40,347 nucleotides of DNA from Klebsiella pneumoniae (GTDB taxonomy: Bacteria > Pseudomonadota > Gammaproteobacteria > Enterobacterales > Enterobacteriaceae), in NCBI RefSeq assembly GCF_000742135.1, contig NZ_KN046818.1, forward strand, positions 5,243,915 through 5,284,261, read 5' to 3'. Within the stretch, counting starts at the first letter, position 1; each line of letters begins with the position of its first letter. Under the pieces are notes generated by a model that was not told the origin of the DNA, made no database searches, and saw only the letters and a program-made list of their open reading frames with translations. Positions 19,613 through 36,164 of the stretch are shown here, one piece after another. Made by a program: the position numbers and the translations under genes.

Positions 19613-19636
19613 ATTGTGTGATGCCTTACACACAAT
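19613..19636. promoter_or_regulatory. CRP-like inverted repeat upstream of the PTS genes
   Basis: ATTGTGTG (19613-19620) and CACACAAT (19629-19636) are exact reverse complements with an 8-bp spacer. Within it TGTGA-N6-ACACA differs at one base from the CRP core TGTGA-N6-TCACA and has the same centre (19624.5). A weak TTGTCG (19650-19655) N17 TAAAGA (19673-19678) promoter would put this centre near -60, a class I activation position. Promoter assignment is inference. Confidence 0.62.
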
Positions 19637-19710
19637 CACGGTAAAGCGGTTGTCGCATCGCCAGGGCCGCGATAAAGATAAGATATCACGGAACACAAGG
19701 GCCACTGACT

Positions 19711-20016
19711 ATGAAGAATATCGTTTTGTGCTGTGCCGCCGGTATGTCTACCAGCATGCTGGTTCAGCGTATGCAAGATGCCGCGCAGAAGAAGGGTGTT
19801 GAGGTCTCTATCAAGGCCGTACCGGTCGCTGAGTTTAAAGATAATCTGGCCGCCGCCGACATTATTTTGCTCGGCCCGCAGGTGAAATATGAGCAGGCGA
19901 AGCTGCAGGCGCTGGCCGACCCGTTCGGCAAGAAGGTCGCCGTGATCGATATGATGGACTACGGCATGATGAAAGGTGATGCCGTTCTGGATAAAGCCCT
20001 TAAGATGCTGGAGTAA
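19711..20016 (+). CDS. PTS enzyme IIB, lactose/cellobiose family
   Basis: This is a phosphotransferase IIB component that passes phosphate from IIA to an incoming sugar at a IIC permease. The 101 residues begin with a strand and the phosphocysteine loop C-x-AGMSTS, with Cys8 as acceptor, like E. coli ChbB. LLGPQVKYE and VIDMMDYGMMKGD are also ChbB-like. The IIA gene follows after 3 bp. No IIC permease, glycosidase or regulator lies nearby, so the pair must serve a permease elsewhere or a regulatory role. Sugar specificity cannot be read from the sequence; beta-glucosides or chitobiose are guesses from the family. Confidence 0.92.
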   Translation: MKNIVLCCAAGMSTSMLVQRMQDAAQKKGVEVSIKAVPVAEFKDNLAAADIILLGPQVKYEQAKLQALADPFGKKVAVIDMMDYGMMKGDAVLDKALKMLE

Positions 20017-20019
20017 TCG

Positions 20020-20337
20020 ATGGAAGATTTAGAAACGATCATCATGGAGCTGCTGGTTAACGCGGGTTCCGCACGTAGCGCGGCGCTGACGGCGCTACAG
20101 CTGGCGCGAAAAGGCGATTTTGTCGCCGCGGAGCAGGCCATGGCTGAATCCCATGAGTTCGTCAAACATGCGCATAAAATTCAGACCCAGCTTATCGGCA
20201 TGGATGAAGGCAGCGGTAAATTGCCGGTCAACCTGATCACCGTGCATTCCCAGGACCATCTGATGAACGCTATGGTCATTCAGGATCTGGCGACCGACAT
20301 GATTGAACTCTATCGTCGTCTGCCCCTCGCGCAATAA
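20020..20337 (+). CDS. PTS enzyme IIA, lactose/cellobiose family
   Basis: This is a IIA component that accepts phosphate from HPr and gives it to IIB. The 105 residues are of the LacF/ChbA type, a trimeric three-helix bundle. It has NAGSARSAALTAL in helix 1, AHKIQTQLIG, and the phospho-histidine segment TVHSQDHLM, with His76 as probable acceptor and the Asp79 that usually binds the trimer metal. Only 3 bp separate it from the IIB gene, so both are in one transcript. It is convergent with dcuB. Confidence 0.92.
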   Translation: MEDLETIIMELLVNAGSARSAALTALQLARKGDFVAAEQAMAESHEFVKHAHKIQTQLIGMDEGSGKLPVNLITVHSQDHLMNAMVIQDLATDMIELYRRLPLAQ

Positions 20338-20350
20338 TCTCACGGATTTA

Positions 20351-20374
20351 ACGGGCGTCGCTGCCGGCGCCCGT
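20351..20374. terminator. Shared hairpin between the PTS genes and dcuB
   Basis: ACGGGCG (20351-20357) pairs with CGCCCGT (20368-20374) in the 42-bp gap between two convergent genes. On the plus strand CCTTCTT follows, a poor U tract. It probably ends transcription from one or both sides, but the terminator call is only moderate. Confidence 0.55.
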
Positions 20375-20379
20375 CCTTC

Positions 20380-21720
20380 TTACAGAAAGCCGTACATCGC
20401 CGCGAATACCCAGCCAAACACGCAGGAGACGCCGACGCCGATGAGCCCGGGCAGGATAAAGCTGTGGTTAATCACAAAGCGGCCGATATGGGTGGTCCCT
20501 GAGCGATCAAACTGGATCGCCGCCAGATCGCTTGGGTAGGTCGGCAGAATATAGTAGCCATAGCAGGCCGGCGCAGAAGCCACGATATAGGCCGGGTCGA
20601 CGCCGATGGCCAGGGCTACTGGCACAATCGCCGCCAGCGCTGCCGCCTGGGAGTTCACAAATTTCGAAACCAGTAGCAGCACGATGGCATAAGCCCACGG
20701 ATACTCTTTTACCATTTCACCAAGCACGCCTTTAATCTCGGTCATGTGCGCGCCAAACATGGTCTCCGCCATCCACGCGATGCCGTACACCGCGACGATA
20801 GCGATCATTCCCGAACGAAAGACCTCATTTTTGGAAATCGATGCCGGGTTAGTTTTTGTAATGATGATGATCAGCGCTCCGGAGAGCAGCATAAACATCT
20901 GGATAACCAGCACCATCGACAGTGGTTTACCGTCAAAGGCCGGGCGCAGTTCAGAAAAAGCGCCAAGCAGCGCCACCACGGCGATAGAGGCCAGAAAAAT
21001 CCACATTGCTATCCAGTTGCTGGTCGGCAGCTTTTTGTCCAGCAGGGTCGCCGTATCGCCATAGACGTAATGGCGGTTCTCCGGTAGCGCAATAAACGCC
21101 CGGAAGGCTTCGTCCTGATCCAGGTCTTTGCCGCGGAACCAGCTGAAGATACCGATGGCTAAAATACCCAGCAGCGTGGACGGAATGGTTATCGCCAGCA
21201 GATCGAGAAACTCCAGGTGTTTCCCGTTAAAGGTAAAATTTCCCAGCATCGCCACCAGCGATACCACCGCCACCGAGACCGGGCTGGCGATGATCCCCAT
21301 CTGAGCGCCAATGGAGCTGGCGGCCATCGGACGCTCCGGACGAATGTTATTCTTAATCGCCACATCGTAGATAATCGGCAGGATGGTATACACCACGTGG
21401 CCGGTACCGCAGAGGATGGTCAGCGTGCAGGTGACGAAAGGCGCCACGATAGAAACATATTTCGGGTTACGCCGCAGCAGCTTCTCGGCAATCTGCAGCA
21501 TCACGTCTAAACCGCCGGACGCCTGCAGGGTCGCCGAGGCGGCTACCACTGCAATGATCACCAGCATCACATCAACCGGCGGTTTGCCCGGCTGGAGATG
21601 AAAAACAAAGACGAGGATCACCAAACCGATGCCGCCCAGCAGCCCCAGCGCAATACCCCCTTTTCGGGCACCATAAAACAGACAAATTAATATAATAATG
21701 AGTTGTATCGCGAATTCCAT
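20380..21720 (-). CDS. dcuB: Anaerobic C4-dicarboxylate transporter DcuB
   Basis: DcuB is the inner-membrane carrier that exchanges fumarate (or malate, aspartate) for succinate during anaerobic fumarate respiration. In E. coli it is also a co-sensor with DcuS. The 446 residues are nearly identical to E. coli DcuB over long stretches ([50 protein letters not shown]), with ten or more hydrophobic segments. The open frame runs 29 codons further upstream. ATG 21720 has a GGGGG Shine-Dalgarno and gives exactly the E. coli length. In E. coli dcuB is beside fumB; here it stands alone between a PTS pair and rpoC. Confidence 0.95.
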   Translation of the reverse strand: MEFAIQLIIILICLFYGARKGGIALGLLGGIGLVILVFVFHLQPGKPPVDVMLVIIAVVAASATLQASGGLDVMLQIAEKLLRRNPKYVSIVAPFVTCTLTILCGTGHVVYTILPIIYDVAIKNNIRPERPMAASSIGAQMGIIASPVSVAVVSLVAMLGNFTFNGKHLEFLDLLAITIPSTLLGILAIGIFSWFRGKDLDQDEAFRAFIALPENRHYVYGDTATLLDKKLPTSNWIAMWIFLASIAVVALLGAFSELRPAFDGKPLSMVLVIQMFMLLSGALIIIITKTNPASISKNEVFRSGMIAIVAVYGIAWMAETMFGAHMTEIKGVLGEMVKEYPWAYAIVLLLVSKFVNSQAAALAAIVPVALAIGVDPAYIVASAPACYGYYILPTYPSDLAAIQFDRSGTTHIGRFVINHSFILPGLIGVGVSCVFGWVFAAMYGFL

Positions 21721-22070
21721 GCAGCCCCCAGAGCCTGTCCACTCAGATCTAAAAATGATCCCTACCTGCCTGTCGGGATTATTTCTGCGCCTGACCGGGA
21801 GAAGCATGAGATGCGGCTATCCCTCTCCAGCGCCGTCGCGCCGAAGATACAGCAACAGAAGTAATCCCATGATTCATCAGGTATTTTGAATATATACCCT
21901 TTGAATTGATTATTTTTTGATATGAGTAGAAGTTTTACCCATACATAAAGAAAGGTTTTAGAAAAAGGCTTCTAATAGATATTTTGCATGAATTAATTGC
22001 TAAGAAAATGAAGATTTAATATGTCGTAAATGTAATTAATGGCCGGGAAAGCGGCGAAAAATAGACAATA
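21721..22070 (-). other. AT-rich dcuB upstream region
   Basis: This is a 350-bp gap with no gene. About 21885-22040 is strongly A+T-rich compared with the GC-rich genes around it. It should carry the dcuB promoter, expected from E. coli to respond to FNR, CRP and DcuR. I could not find a convincing FNR palindrome or -35/-10 pair. Two copies of ATCAA are in direct, not inverted, orientation (minus strand, 21904-21922). Confidence 0.5.
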
Positions 22071-22104
22071 AAAAAAGCCGGTCAGGAAACCTGACCGGCT
22101 TTTT
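22071..22104 (-). terminator. rpoBC operon terminator
   Basis: A 10-bp GC-rich stem, GCCGGTCAGG (22077-22086) with CCTGACCGGC (22090-22099), with a 3-nt loop is flanked by A6 and T5. On the minus strand it ends in a T run and lies 17 nt past the rpoC stop. It is a strong intrinsic terminator and probably works in both directions. Confidence 0.95.
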
Positions 22105-22120
22105 AGCAGTGCATCAACGA

Positions 22121-26344
<4,224 letters not shown>

Positions 26345-26420
26345 GGATTTGCTCCCGTCGGAGTTAGCACATTCCGCTGCCGGGCGTTAACCCGGCAGCA
26401 GTGACCTGTTTGAGCGAGAA

Positions 26421-29400
26421 TTACTCGTCTTCCAGTTCGATGTTGATGCCCAGCGAGCGAATTTCTTTCAACAGTACGTTGAAGGATTCCGGCATGCCCG
26501 GTTCCATCTGGTGATTGCCGTCCACGATGTTTTTATACATCTTGGTACGACCGTTCACGTCATCAGACTTAACGGTGAGCATTTCCTGCAGGGTGTAGGC
26601 CGCGCCGTATGCTTCCAGCGCCCACACTTCCATCTCACCGAAGCGCTGACCACCGAACTGTGCCTTACCACCCAGCGGCTGCTGAGTAACCAGGCTGTAA
26701 GAACCGGTGGAACGAGCGTGCATTTTGTCGTCGACCAGGTGGTTCAGTTTCAGCATGTACATGTAACCCACGGTTACCGGACGTTCGAACTGTTCACCGG
26801 TGCGGCCATCAAACAGGGTGATCTGACCGGAAGTCGGCAGGTCGCCCAGCTGCAGCAGCTCTTTGATTTCAGCTTCTTTCGCACCGTCGAATACCGGCGT
26901 TGCGATCGGCATGCCTTTACGCAGGTTTTCAGCCAGACGCAGAACTTCTTCATCGCTGAAGGTATTCAGGTCAACTTTCTGGCGAACGTCAGCGCCCAGA
27001 TCGTAAGCACGCTGGATGAATTCGCGCAGTTTCGCGACTTCCTGCTGCTGTTTCAGCATGGCGTTGATCTTATCGCCGATGCCTTTTGCAGCCATACCCA
27101 GGTGAGTTTCAAGGATCTGACCGATGTTCATACGAGACGGTACGCCCAGCGGGTTCAGTACGATATCTACCGGCGTACCGTTAGCATCGTGCGGCATATC
27201 TTCGATCGGGTTGATCTTAGAGATAACACCCTTGTTACCGTGACGACCCGCCATCTTATCACCAGGCTGGATACGGCGTTTAACGGCCAGATATACCTTA
27301 ACAATCTTCAGCACGCCCGGTGCCAGATCGTCGCCTTGGGTGATTTTACGGCGTTTCGCTTCGAGTTTTTTCTCGAACTCGTGTTTCAGTTCGTCATACT
27401 GCTCAGCCAGCTGTTCCAGCTGATTTTGTTTCTCTTCGTCGGTCAGGCCCAGTTCCAGCCAGCGATCGCGAGGCAGCTTGTCGAGCTTCTCAGCTTCAAC
27501 GCCACCGGAGACCAGCACCGCGTAGATACGACTGAACAGACCGGCTTCGAGGATCTGCAGTTCTTCAGACAGGTCTTTTTTGGCCTGCTTCAGCTGCATC
27601 TCTTCGATTTCCAGAGCACGTTTGTCTTTTTCTACGCCGTCACGGGTAAAGACCTGAACGTCGATAACGGTACCAGAGACACCGTTCGGTACGCGCAGAG
27701 AAGAGTCTTTAACGTCAGACGCTTTCTCACCGAAGATCGCGCGCAGCAGTTTCTCTTCCGGCGTCAGCTGGGTTTCACCTTTCGGCGTTACCTTACCAAC
27801 CAGAATGTCGCCGCCGGTCACTTCCGCACCGATATAAACGATACCGGACTCATCCAGTTTGGAGAGCGCAGCTTCACCCACGTTCGGGATGTCAGCGGTG
27901 ATCTCTTCCGGCCCCAGCTTGGTGTCACGGGACACGCACGCCAGTTCCTGAATGTGGATAGTGGTGAAACGGTCTTCCTGGACAACACGCTCGGAAACGA
28001 GGATGGAGTCTTCGAAGTTGTAACCGTTCCACGGCATGAACGCTACACGCATGTTCTGACCCAGCGCCAGCTCACCGAGGTCGGTGGACGGGCCGTCTGC
28101 CAGCACGTCGCCGCGCTCAATAGGTTCGCCCAGGGACACGCAAGGCATCTGGTTGATGCAGGTGTTCTGGTTAGAACGGGTGTACTTGGTCAGGTTATAG
28201 ATGTCGATACCTGCTTCGCCCGGGTACATCTCGTCTTCGTTAACTTTGATAACGATACGGGAAGCATCCACGTACTGAACGGTACCGCCACGTTTAGCCA
28301 CGGCAGTAACACCGGAGTCAACGGCAACAGCACGTTCCATACCGGTACCAACCAGCGGCTTATCAGCGCGCAGAGTCGGAACCGCCTGACGTTGCATGTT
28401 CGCACCCATCAATGCACGGTTGGCGTCATCGTGTTCCAGGAACGGGATCAGGGACGCACCGACGGATACCACCTGCTGGGTGGATACGTCCATGTAGTCA
28501 ACCTGGTCGCGGCTGAACAAGCTGGATTCGCCTTTGCTACGGCAGGTAACCAGATCTTCTACGAAGTGGCCGTTTTCATCCAGGTTGGAGTTCGCCTGAG
28601 CAATAACGTAGTTGCCTTCTTCGATAGCAGACAGGTAGTGAATTTCGTCAGTAACCACACCGTCGGTCACTTTACGATACGGCGTCTCAAGGAAGCCATA
28701 TTCGTTGGTCTGCGCGTACACGGACAGGGAGTTAATCAGACCGATGTTCGGACCTTCAGGCGTTTCGATCGGACATACGCGACCGTAGTGGGTCGGGTGT
28801 ACGTCTCGAACTTCGAAGCCTGCGCGCTCACGGGTCAGACCGCCTGGGCCGAGTGCGGAGATACGACGTTTGTGCGTAATCTCAGACAGCGGGTTGTTCT
28901 GGTCCATAAACTGAGACAGCTGGCTGGAACCAAAGAACTCTTTCACTGCTGCGGAAATCGGCTTGGCGTTGATCATATCCTGAGGCATCAGGGTATCCAG
29001 ATCGCCAAGAGACAGACGCTCTTTCACCGCACGCTCTACACGTACCAGGCCAACGCGGAACTGGTTTTCCGCCATTTCGCCAACGGAACGGATACGACGG
29101 TTGCCGAGGTGGTCGATATCGTCCACTTCGCCTTTACCGTTACGGATATCGATGAGCTTCTTCATCACTTCGATGATGTCGTCTTTGCTCAGGATACCGG
29201 AACCTTCGATTTCGTCGCGCAGCAGAGAACGGTTGAACTTCATACGACCAACCGCGGACAGATCGTAGCGGTCTTCAGAGAAGAACAGGTTCTCAAACAG
29301 ACTTTCAGCGGCTTCACGAGTCGGCGGCTCGCCAGGGCGCATCATGCGGTAGATTTCTACCAGCGCGCTCAGACGATCGTTAGTCGGGTCGACGCGTACC

Positions 29401-30449
29401 GTTTCAGAGATGTACGGGCCGTGGTCCAGATCGTTGGTGAACAGCGTTTCGATACGCTTGTGGCCAGACTGGCTCAGCTTAGCCAGCAGATCCAGGCTCA
29501 GCTCCATGTTCGCCGGGCAGATCAGTTCGCCAGTCGCTTCATCGATATAGTCTTTAGCCGCCACTTTGCCCGCGATATATTCAACCGGCACTTCGATATG
29601 CTTGATATCGTCTTTTTCCAGCTGACGGATATGACGAGCCGTGATGCGACGGCCTTTCTCAACGTACACTTTGCCGTTGGCTTCGATATCGAAGGAGGCA
29701 GTTTCACCGCGCAGACGCTCCGGAATCAGCTCCATCTGCAGCTTGTTGTCGCGAATTTCAAAGACCACTTTTTCGAAGAACAGGTCAAGGATCTGCTCAG
29801 TGGTGTAATTCAGCGCGCGCAGGATGATGGTAGCCGGCAGCTTACGACGACGGTCGATACGAACGAACAGGTTGTCTTTCGGGTCGAATTCGAAGTCCAG
29901 CCAGGAACCGCGGTAAGGGATGATACGTGCGTTATACAGAACCTTACCGGAGGAGTGGGTCTTACCTTTGTCACTGTCAAAGAAGACGCCCGGGCTACGG
30001 TGCAGCTGAGAAACGATAACACGCTCGGTACCGTTGATAACAAAGGTACCGTTGTCGGTCATGAGCGGAATTTCGCCCATGTAGACTTCTTGTTCTTTAA
30101 TGTCTTTGACGGTGCCTTCTGGCGCTTCGCGCTCGTAGATCACCAGACGCAGTTTTACGCGCAGCGGTGCAGAATAAGTCACGCCACGGATCTGACATTC
30201 TTTAACGTCAAAAACCGGTTCGCCCAGACGGTAGCTGACGTATTGCAGCTCGGAATTACCGCTGTAGCTCTGAATCGGGAATACGGAACGGAAAGCAGCT
30301 TCCAGACCATACTGCCCTTCAGGATCTTGCTCGATAAACTTCTGGAACGAGTCAAGCTGGATAGAAAGGAGATATGGCACATCCAGAACTTGTGGACGTT
30401 TACCAAAATCCTTACGAATACGTTTTTTCTCGGTATAGGAGTAAACCAT
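26421..30449 (-). CDS. rpoB: RNA polymerase beta subunit
   Basis: RpoB forms the catalytic pincer of RNA polymerase with RpoC. The 1342 residues equal E. coli RpoB. The frame extends 11 codons upstream, but ATG 30449 (MVYSYTEKK) is the conserved start. The rifampicin-binding cluster ([15 protein letters not shown], then [13 protein letters not shown]) is wild-type at the positions equivalent to Asp516, His526 and Ser531, so no common rifampicin resistance change is seen. The C-terminal clamp and [13 protein letters not shown] segments are intact. It is read from the rplJ promoter after partial termination at 30710-30735, plus possible internal starts. Confidence 0.99.
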   Translation of the reverse strand: MVYSYTEKKRIRKDFGKRPQVLDVPYLLSIQLDSFQKFIEQDPEGQYGLEAAFRSVFPIQSYSGNSELQYVSYRLGEPVFDVKECQIRGVTYSAPLRVKLRLVIYEREAPEGTVKDIKEQEVYMGEIPLMTDNGTFVINGTERVIVSQLHRSPGVFFDSDKGKTHSSGKVLYNARIIPYRGSWLDFEFDPKDNLFVRIDRRRKLPATIILRALNYTTEQILDLFFEKVVFEIRDNKLQMELIPERLRGETASFDIEANGKVYVEKGRRITARHIRQLEKDDIKHIEVPVEYIAGKVAAKDYIDEATGELICPANMELSLDLLAKLSQSGHKRIETLFTNDLDHGPYISETVRVDPTNDRLSALVEIYRMMRPGEPPTREAAESLFENLFFSEDRYDLSAVGRMKFNRSLLRDEIEGSGILSKDDIIEVMKKLIDIRNGKGEVDDIDHLGNRRIRSVGEMAENQFRVGLVRVERAVKERLSLGDLDTLMPQDMINAKPISAAVKEFFGSSQLSQFMDQNNPLSEITHKRRISALGPGGLTRERAGFEVRDVHPTHYGRVCPIETPEGPNIGLINSLSVYAQTNEYGFLETPYRKVTDGVVTDEIHYLSAIEEGNYVIAQANSNLDENGHFVEDLVTCRSKGESSLFSRDQVDYMDVSTQQVVSVGASLIPFLEHDDANRALMGANMQRQAVPTLRADKPLVGTGMERAVAVDSGVTAVAKRGGTVQYVDASRIVIKVNEDEMYPGEAGIDIYNLTKYTRSNQNTCINQMPCVSLGEPIERGDVLADGPSTDLGELALGQNMRVAFMPWNGYNFEDSILVSERVVQEDRFTTIHIQELACVSRDTKLGPEEITADIPNVGEAALSKLDESGIVYIGAEVTGGDILVGKVTPKGETQLTPEEKLLRAIFGEKASDVKDSSLRVPNGVSGTVIDVQVFTRDGVEKDKRALEIEEMQLKQAKKDLSEELQILEAGLFSRIYAVLVSGGVEAEKLDKLPRDRWLELGLTDEEKQNQLEQLAEQYDELKHEFEKKLEAKRRKITQGDDLAPGVLKIVKVYLAVKRRIQPGDKMAGRHGNKGVISKINPIEDMPHDANGTPVDIVLNPLGVPSRMNIGQILETHLGMAAKGIGDKINAMLKQQQEVAKLREFIQRAYDLGADVRQKVDLNTFSDEEVLRLAENLRKGMPIATPVFDGAKEAEIKELLQLGDLPTSGQITLFDGRTGEQFERPVTVGYMYMLKLNHLVDDKMHARSTGSYSLVTQQPLGGKAQFGGQRFGEMEVWALEAYGAAYTLQEMLTVKSDDVNGRTKMYKNIVDGNHQMEPGMPESFNVLLKEIRSLGINIELEDE

Positions 30450-30660
30450 AGGGTTCCTCAGCTCGCTGACAAGTCGACCCATCTGCCCGCAGAGGGCAGT
30501 TTTTTATGCAACACTATTTTGTTGACCGGAAAATGGAACACTTTCCGCAATGCCTGTTGCTATCACGCTTAAACCATTTCATTGCGATTTACACAGCCCA
30601 GGAACCCTAACCTGTCGCAGTATATTAAGTCGTCGATAGAAACAAGCATTGAGAGGCAAA

Positions 30661-30756
30661 CCAGTAGTCAAACAGCGTGAAACGCTACTGGCGCCTTACA
30701 GCGCAAAAAGGCTGGTGACCAAAAAGTCACCAGCCTCAGCCTGATTTCTCAGGCTG
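30661..30756 (-). promoter_or_regulatory. rplL-rpoB attenuator and processing hairpins
   Basis: The 324-bp gap between rplL and rpoB holds three stems. One is 8 bp (30737-30744 / 30749-30756) just after rplL. A strong 10-bp stem (30710-30719 / 30726-30735) is followed on the minus strand by TTTTTGCGC. A third, CCAGTAG / CTACTGG (30661-30667 / 30685-30691), is further on. In E. coli a partial terminator here lowers rpoBC expression against ribosomal proteins, and an RNase III cut follows. The second stem fits the attenuator; the third as RNase III site is inference. 30450-30660 shows nothing else clear. Confidence 0.82.
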
Positions 30757-30773
30757 CAACCGGAAGGGTTGGC

Positions 30774-31139
<366 letters not shown>

Positions 31140-31205
31140 TTAAATTGTTCCTGAATATCAGAATAAGTTTATACGTAAGCGAATGCTTTACAAAGATAAC
31201 TGCGA

Positions 31206-31703
31206 TTAAGCAGCTTCTTTCGCATCGCGTACAGCAGCCAGAGTACGAACCAGTTTGCCAGCCGAAGCTTCTTTCATGGTTACCATCAGGCGTGCAATTG
31301 CTTCTTCGTAGGTCGGCAGAGTTGCCAGGCGGTCGATCTGCGACGCCGGGATCAGCTCACCTTCAAAGGCAGCGGCTTTGACCTCAAATTTTGCATTCGC
31401 TTTCGCGAACTCTTTGAACAGACGAGCAGCAGCGCCCGGGTGTTCCATAGAGTATGCAATCAGGGTCGGACCAACAAACGTGTCTTTCAGGCACTCGAAC
31501 TGAGTACCTTCAACGACGCGGCGCAGCAGGGTGTTACGAACAACACGCATGTATACGCCAGCTTCACGACCTGCTTTACGCAGTTCAGTCATTTTATCTA
31601 CAGTTACGCCACGGGAATCCGCAACTACTGCAGACAGCGCGCCTTTGGCTACTTCGCTGACTTCAGCAACAATCGCTTGTTTGTCTTGAAGATTTAAAGC
31701 CAT
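31206..31703 (-). CDS. rplJ: 50S ribosomal protein L10
   Basis: L10 anchors the L7/L12 stalk to 23S rRNA and, as the L10-L12 complex, represses its own translation by binding the long leader upstream. The 165 residues start [20 protein letters not shown] and carry the C-terminal helix that binds L12 dimers ([13 protein letters not shown]). It is the first gene of rplJL-rpoBC, transcribed from the promoter at 32084-32112. Confidence 0.98.
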   Translation of the reverse strand: MALNLQDKQAIVAEVSEVAKGALSAVVADSRGVTVDKMTELRKAGREAGVYMRVVRNTLLRRVVEGTQFECLKDTFVGPTLIAYSMEHPGAAARLFKEFAKANAKFEVKAAAFEGELIPASQIDRLATLPTYEEAIARLMVTMKEASAGKLVRTLAAVRDAKEAA

Positions 31704-32077
31704 TAGCTTTGCTCCTGGATGTTTGCCAGAGCCTATGCTCTGGAACTCACTTCACTCAATTCAACGAAAAGAGCGTCTAAATACGGTGAGCAGAAACAAG
31801 CCAGAATATCCAAAAATAATCTTAGCGTTCTGTCACCGTCTACGCAGGGGATTAAGTTTCTTGCGAAACACCTGCGGTCTTCGACGGAGGCCTGGATAGG
31901 CCAGGCTCCAACGAACAAATTCTTCCTATGACTTCGTCCTTCGAACCGCAGCGGCGTTAGCTGCTCTCGTTCACACCGGTCATGTAGTTAACTACACTCC
32001 CGGTGATTCACTCGATTGCTGCCTTGCTGCAATTCAAATGACTCGCATAGCGTCTGTCTTATTGACAGAATCGTGGG
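31704..32077 (-). ncRNA. L10 leader: autoregulatory 5' UTR of rplJ
   Basis: An approximately 374-nt untranslated leader separates the rplJ promoter from the rplJ ATG, the arrangement of the E. coli L10 leader. A clear hairpin is visible at 31974-32005, CACCGG with CCGGTG plus the inner self-complementary TGTAGTTAACTACA (31983-31996). L10(L12)4 binding to this RNA represses translation of rplJ and rplL. The 5' edge depends on the inferred transcription start. Confidence 0.82.
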
Positions 32078-32083
32078 GGTAAG

Positions 32084-32112
32084 ATTGTAGACAAAATCAC
32101 CGCCCACGTAAA
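32084..32112 (-). promoter_or_regulatory. rplJ (L10 operon) promoter
   Basis: The minus strand has TTTACG (32107-32112), a 17-bp spacer and TACAAT (32084-32089). It lies directly downstream of the rplA stop, matching the position of the E. coli L10 promoter. It drives rplJL-rpoBC. Confidence 0.78.
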
Positions 32113-32116
32113 GGCA

Positions 32117-33283
<1,167 letters not shown>

Positions 33284-33341
33284 TCAGAGAAGCTCCCCGT
33301 GATTAAACATCGTTTTACGGGCCGGGCCCATAAAAACAAAA

Positions 33342-33370
33342 GGCGCGAAATTGTATGCCAATTTCGCGCC
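33342..33370 (-). terminator. secE-nusG operon terminator
   Basis: A 12-bp perfect stem, GGCGCGAAATTG (33342-33353) with CAATTTCGCGCC (33359-33370), has a 5-nt loop. On the minus strand it is followed by TTTTGTTTTT. It lies 40 nt past the nusG stop and separates secE-nusG from rplKA. Confidence 0.95.
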
Positions 33371-33409
33371 CTATGCAACGATTAAATCGCTGCTTTTTTG
33401 ATCGCCGGC

Positions 33410-33955
33410 TTACGCCTTCTCAACCTGGCTGAAGTCCAGTTCTACCGGGGTCGCACGACCGAAGATAGAAACGGAAACTTTCAGGCGGGACTTCTCATAG
33501 TCCACTTCTTCCACCACGCCGTTAAAGTCAGCGAACGGACCGTCGTTAACGCGAACCATTTCACCCGGTTCAAACAGCGTTTTCGGACGCGGCTTATCGC
33601 CAACCTGCTGCAGACGATTCATGATGGCGTCGACTTCTTTGTCGCTGATCGGCGCCGGACGGTCAGAGGTGCCGCCGATGAAGCCCATCACGCGCGGTAC
33701 GCTGCGCACCAGGTGCCAGCTTGCGTCGTTCATGACCATCTGAACCAGGACATAGCCCGGGAAGAATTTACGTTCGCTTTTGCGACGCTGGCCGCCACGG
33801 ATCTCAACCACTTCTTCGGTCGGGACCATGACTTCGCCAAATAACTCTTCCATGTTGTGTAATTTGATATGTTCACGCAGCGACGTGGCTACGCGACCTT
33901 CAAAACCGGAAAACGCCTGAACGACGTACCAGCGCTTTTTAGGAGCTTCAGACAT
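33410..33955 (-). CDS. nusG: Transcription elongation factor NusG
   Basis: NusG binds the RNA polymerase clamp, suppresses pausing, couples to ribosomes through NusE/S10 and stimulates Rho. The 181 residues show an N-terminal NGN domain ([18 protein letters not shown]) and a C-terminal KOW domain ([19 protein letters not shown]). Length equals E. coli NusG. The ATG is one base after the secE stop, so the two are translated from one message. Confidence 0.98.
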
Positions 33956-33956
33956 C

Positions 33957-34340
33957 TCAGAACCTCAGGCCAGTGATAAAGGAGACCAGGCGAACCAGAA
34001 TACCATCCAGTCCCCACAGGATCAGTGACATTACTGCAGTCACGGCAGCAACAATCAGCGTAGTATGCAGCGTTTCCTGGCGAGTCGGCCAAATCACTTT
34101 ACGAACTTCGGTTCTCGCTTCGCGAGCAAAAGCAACGGTCGCCTTACCTTTCGTCGTCAACAGCGCGACGCCACCGGCAGCAGCAATAAGAATAACCACG
34201 GCCAGCGCACGCACCGCCAGCATAATGTCACGATAAAGGAAGTTGCCCACGATCGCCACGATCAGCAGCACGGCAACGATAATCCACTTCATCGCTTCCA
34301 GGCCGCGCCCGCTCCCTTGAGCTTCGGTATTCGCACTCAT
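33957..34340 (-). CDS. secE: Protein translocase subunit SecE
   Basis: SecE is the essential inner-membrane subunit that clamps SecY in the SecYEG export channel. The 127 residues show three membrane segments (about 18-36, 42-61 and 93-113). The conserved amphipathic stretch [14 protein letters not shown] precedes the last one. This three-helix form is typical of enterics; most bacteria have one helix. It is first of secE-nusG. Confidence 0.97.
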
Positions 34341-34620
34341 AAACCAACCTGTCAGAAGTATTCTACAAACAATTTCACCCCGCGGGGGCGAGGCGATCCA
34401 AACCGAAATTAAGTTTCGGATTATACACTTAACTATTCAAATTGCTTCAATGTTGACGGTGGTGTCACCCCTGCCCTGCTGTTGCAAAGAAGGAGTTGAA
34501 TAGCCGTCGCCCTGAGGCTCGAATGGTTTGGTGTATAAACGCCCTCTTCAGAGCCTGTCTCAGCAATGATTATGACAAATAAAATCACTGATGAGCCAGG
34601 TTCTGGTGTGAAAGCGTGCA
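34341..34620 (-). promoter_or_regulatory. secE-nusG promoter region
   Basis: TATAAT on the minus strand at 34420-34425 is a consensus -10, about 80 nt before the secE ATG. The best -35 candidate, TTGAAG (34445-34450), is 19 bp away, longer than usual, so the exact -35 is open. From 34451 to 34616 I see no gene or clear signal. Confidence 0.6.
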
Positions 34621-34646
34621 AAAAGGGCATCAAATGATGCCCTTTT
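34621..34646 (-). terminator. tufB operon terminator
   Basis: AAAAGGGCATC (34621-34631) pairs perfectly with GATGCCCTTTT (34636-34646) around a 4-nt loop, 31 nt after the tufB stop. On the minus strand it ends in TTTT. It closes the thrU-tyrU-glyT-thrT-tufB transcript. Confidence 0.92.
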
Positions 34647-34676
34647 ATTGCGCATTGCGTCAAATGTTATCAGCGA

Positions 34677-35897
<1,221 letters not shown>

Positions 35898-35976
35898 TCA
35901 CCACATCAACCAGGCAACATGCCCGACTTGTTGAATGAACATAACAGAAGAGAAACAGGGAAGGAGAGAAAAGAAG

Positions 35977-36052
35977 TGGTGCTGATACCCAGAGTCGAAC
36001 TGGGGACCTCACCCTTACCAAGGGTGCGCTCTACCAACTGAGCCATATCAGC
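35977..36052 (-). tRNA. thrT: tRNA-Thr (GGU anticodon)
   Basis: A 76-nt gene on the minus strand starts GCTGATATGG, with GGT in the anticodon loop (complement of 36017-36019), GTTCGAC in the T loop and an encoded CCA end. Acceptor arms pair (GCTGATA / TATCAGC). It is the tRNA nearest tufB. Confidence 0.97.
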
Positions 36053-36057
36053 ACGTC

Positions 36058-36132
<75 letters not shown>

Positions 36133-36164
36133 ATCCTGAAACTCGGCTACCCAGTTCTTTCTGT

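Noticed and set aside
21904..21922. A possible FNR site upstream of dcuB
   Set aside because: The two ATCAA half sites on the minus strand are direct repeats, not the inverted TTGAT-N4-ATCAA arrangement.
28840..28960. Possible rifampicin-resistance changes in rpoB
   Set aside because: The cluster reads as wild-type at positions equivalent to 516, 526 and 531.
26511..30572. A 1353-codon open frame antisense to rpoB
   Set aside because: It mirrors rpoB. Highly expressed enteric genes avoid Leu TTA/CTA and Ser TCA codons, which leaves the opposite strand free of stops in register. The translation has no recognisable domain.
34433..34663. A 76-codon open frame between secE and tufB
   Set aside because: It includes the secE promoter and the tufB terminator hairpin; no SD and no similarity.
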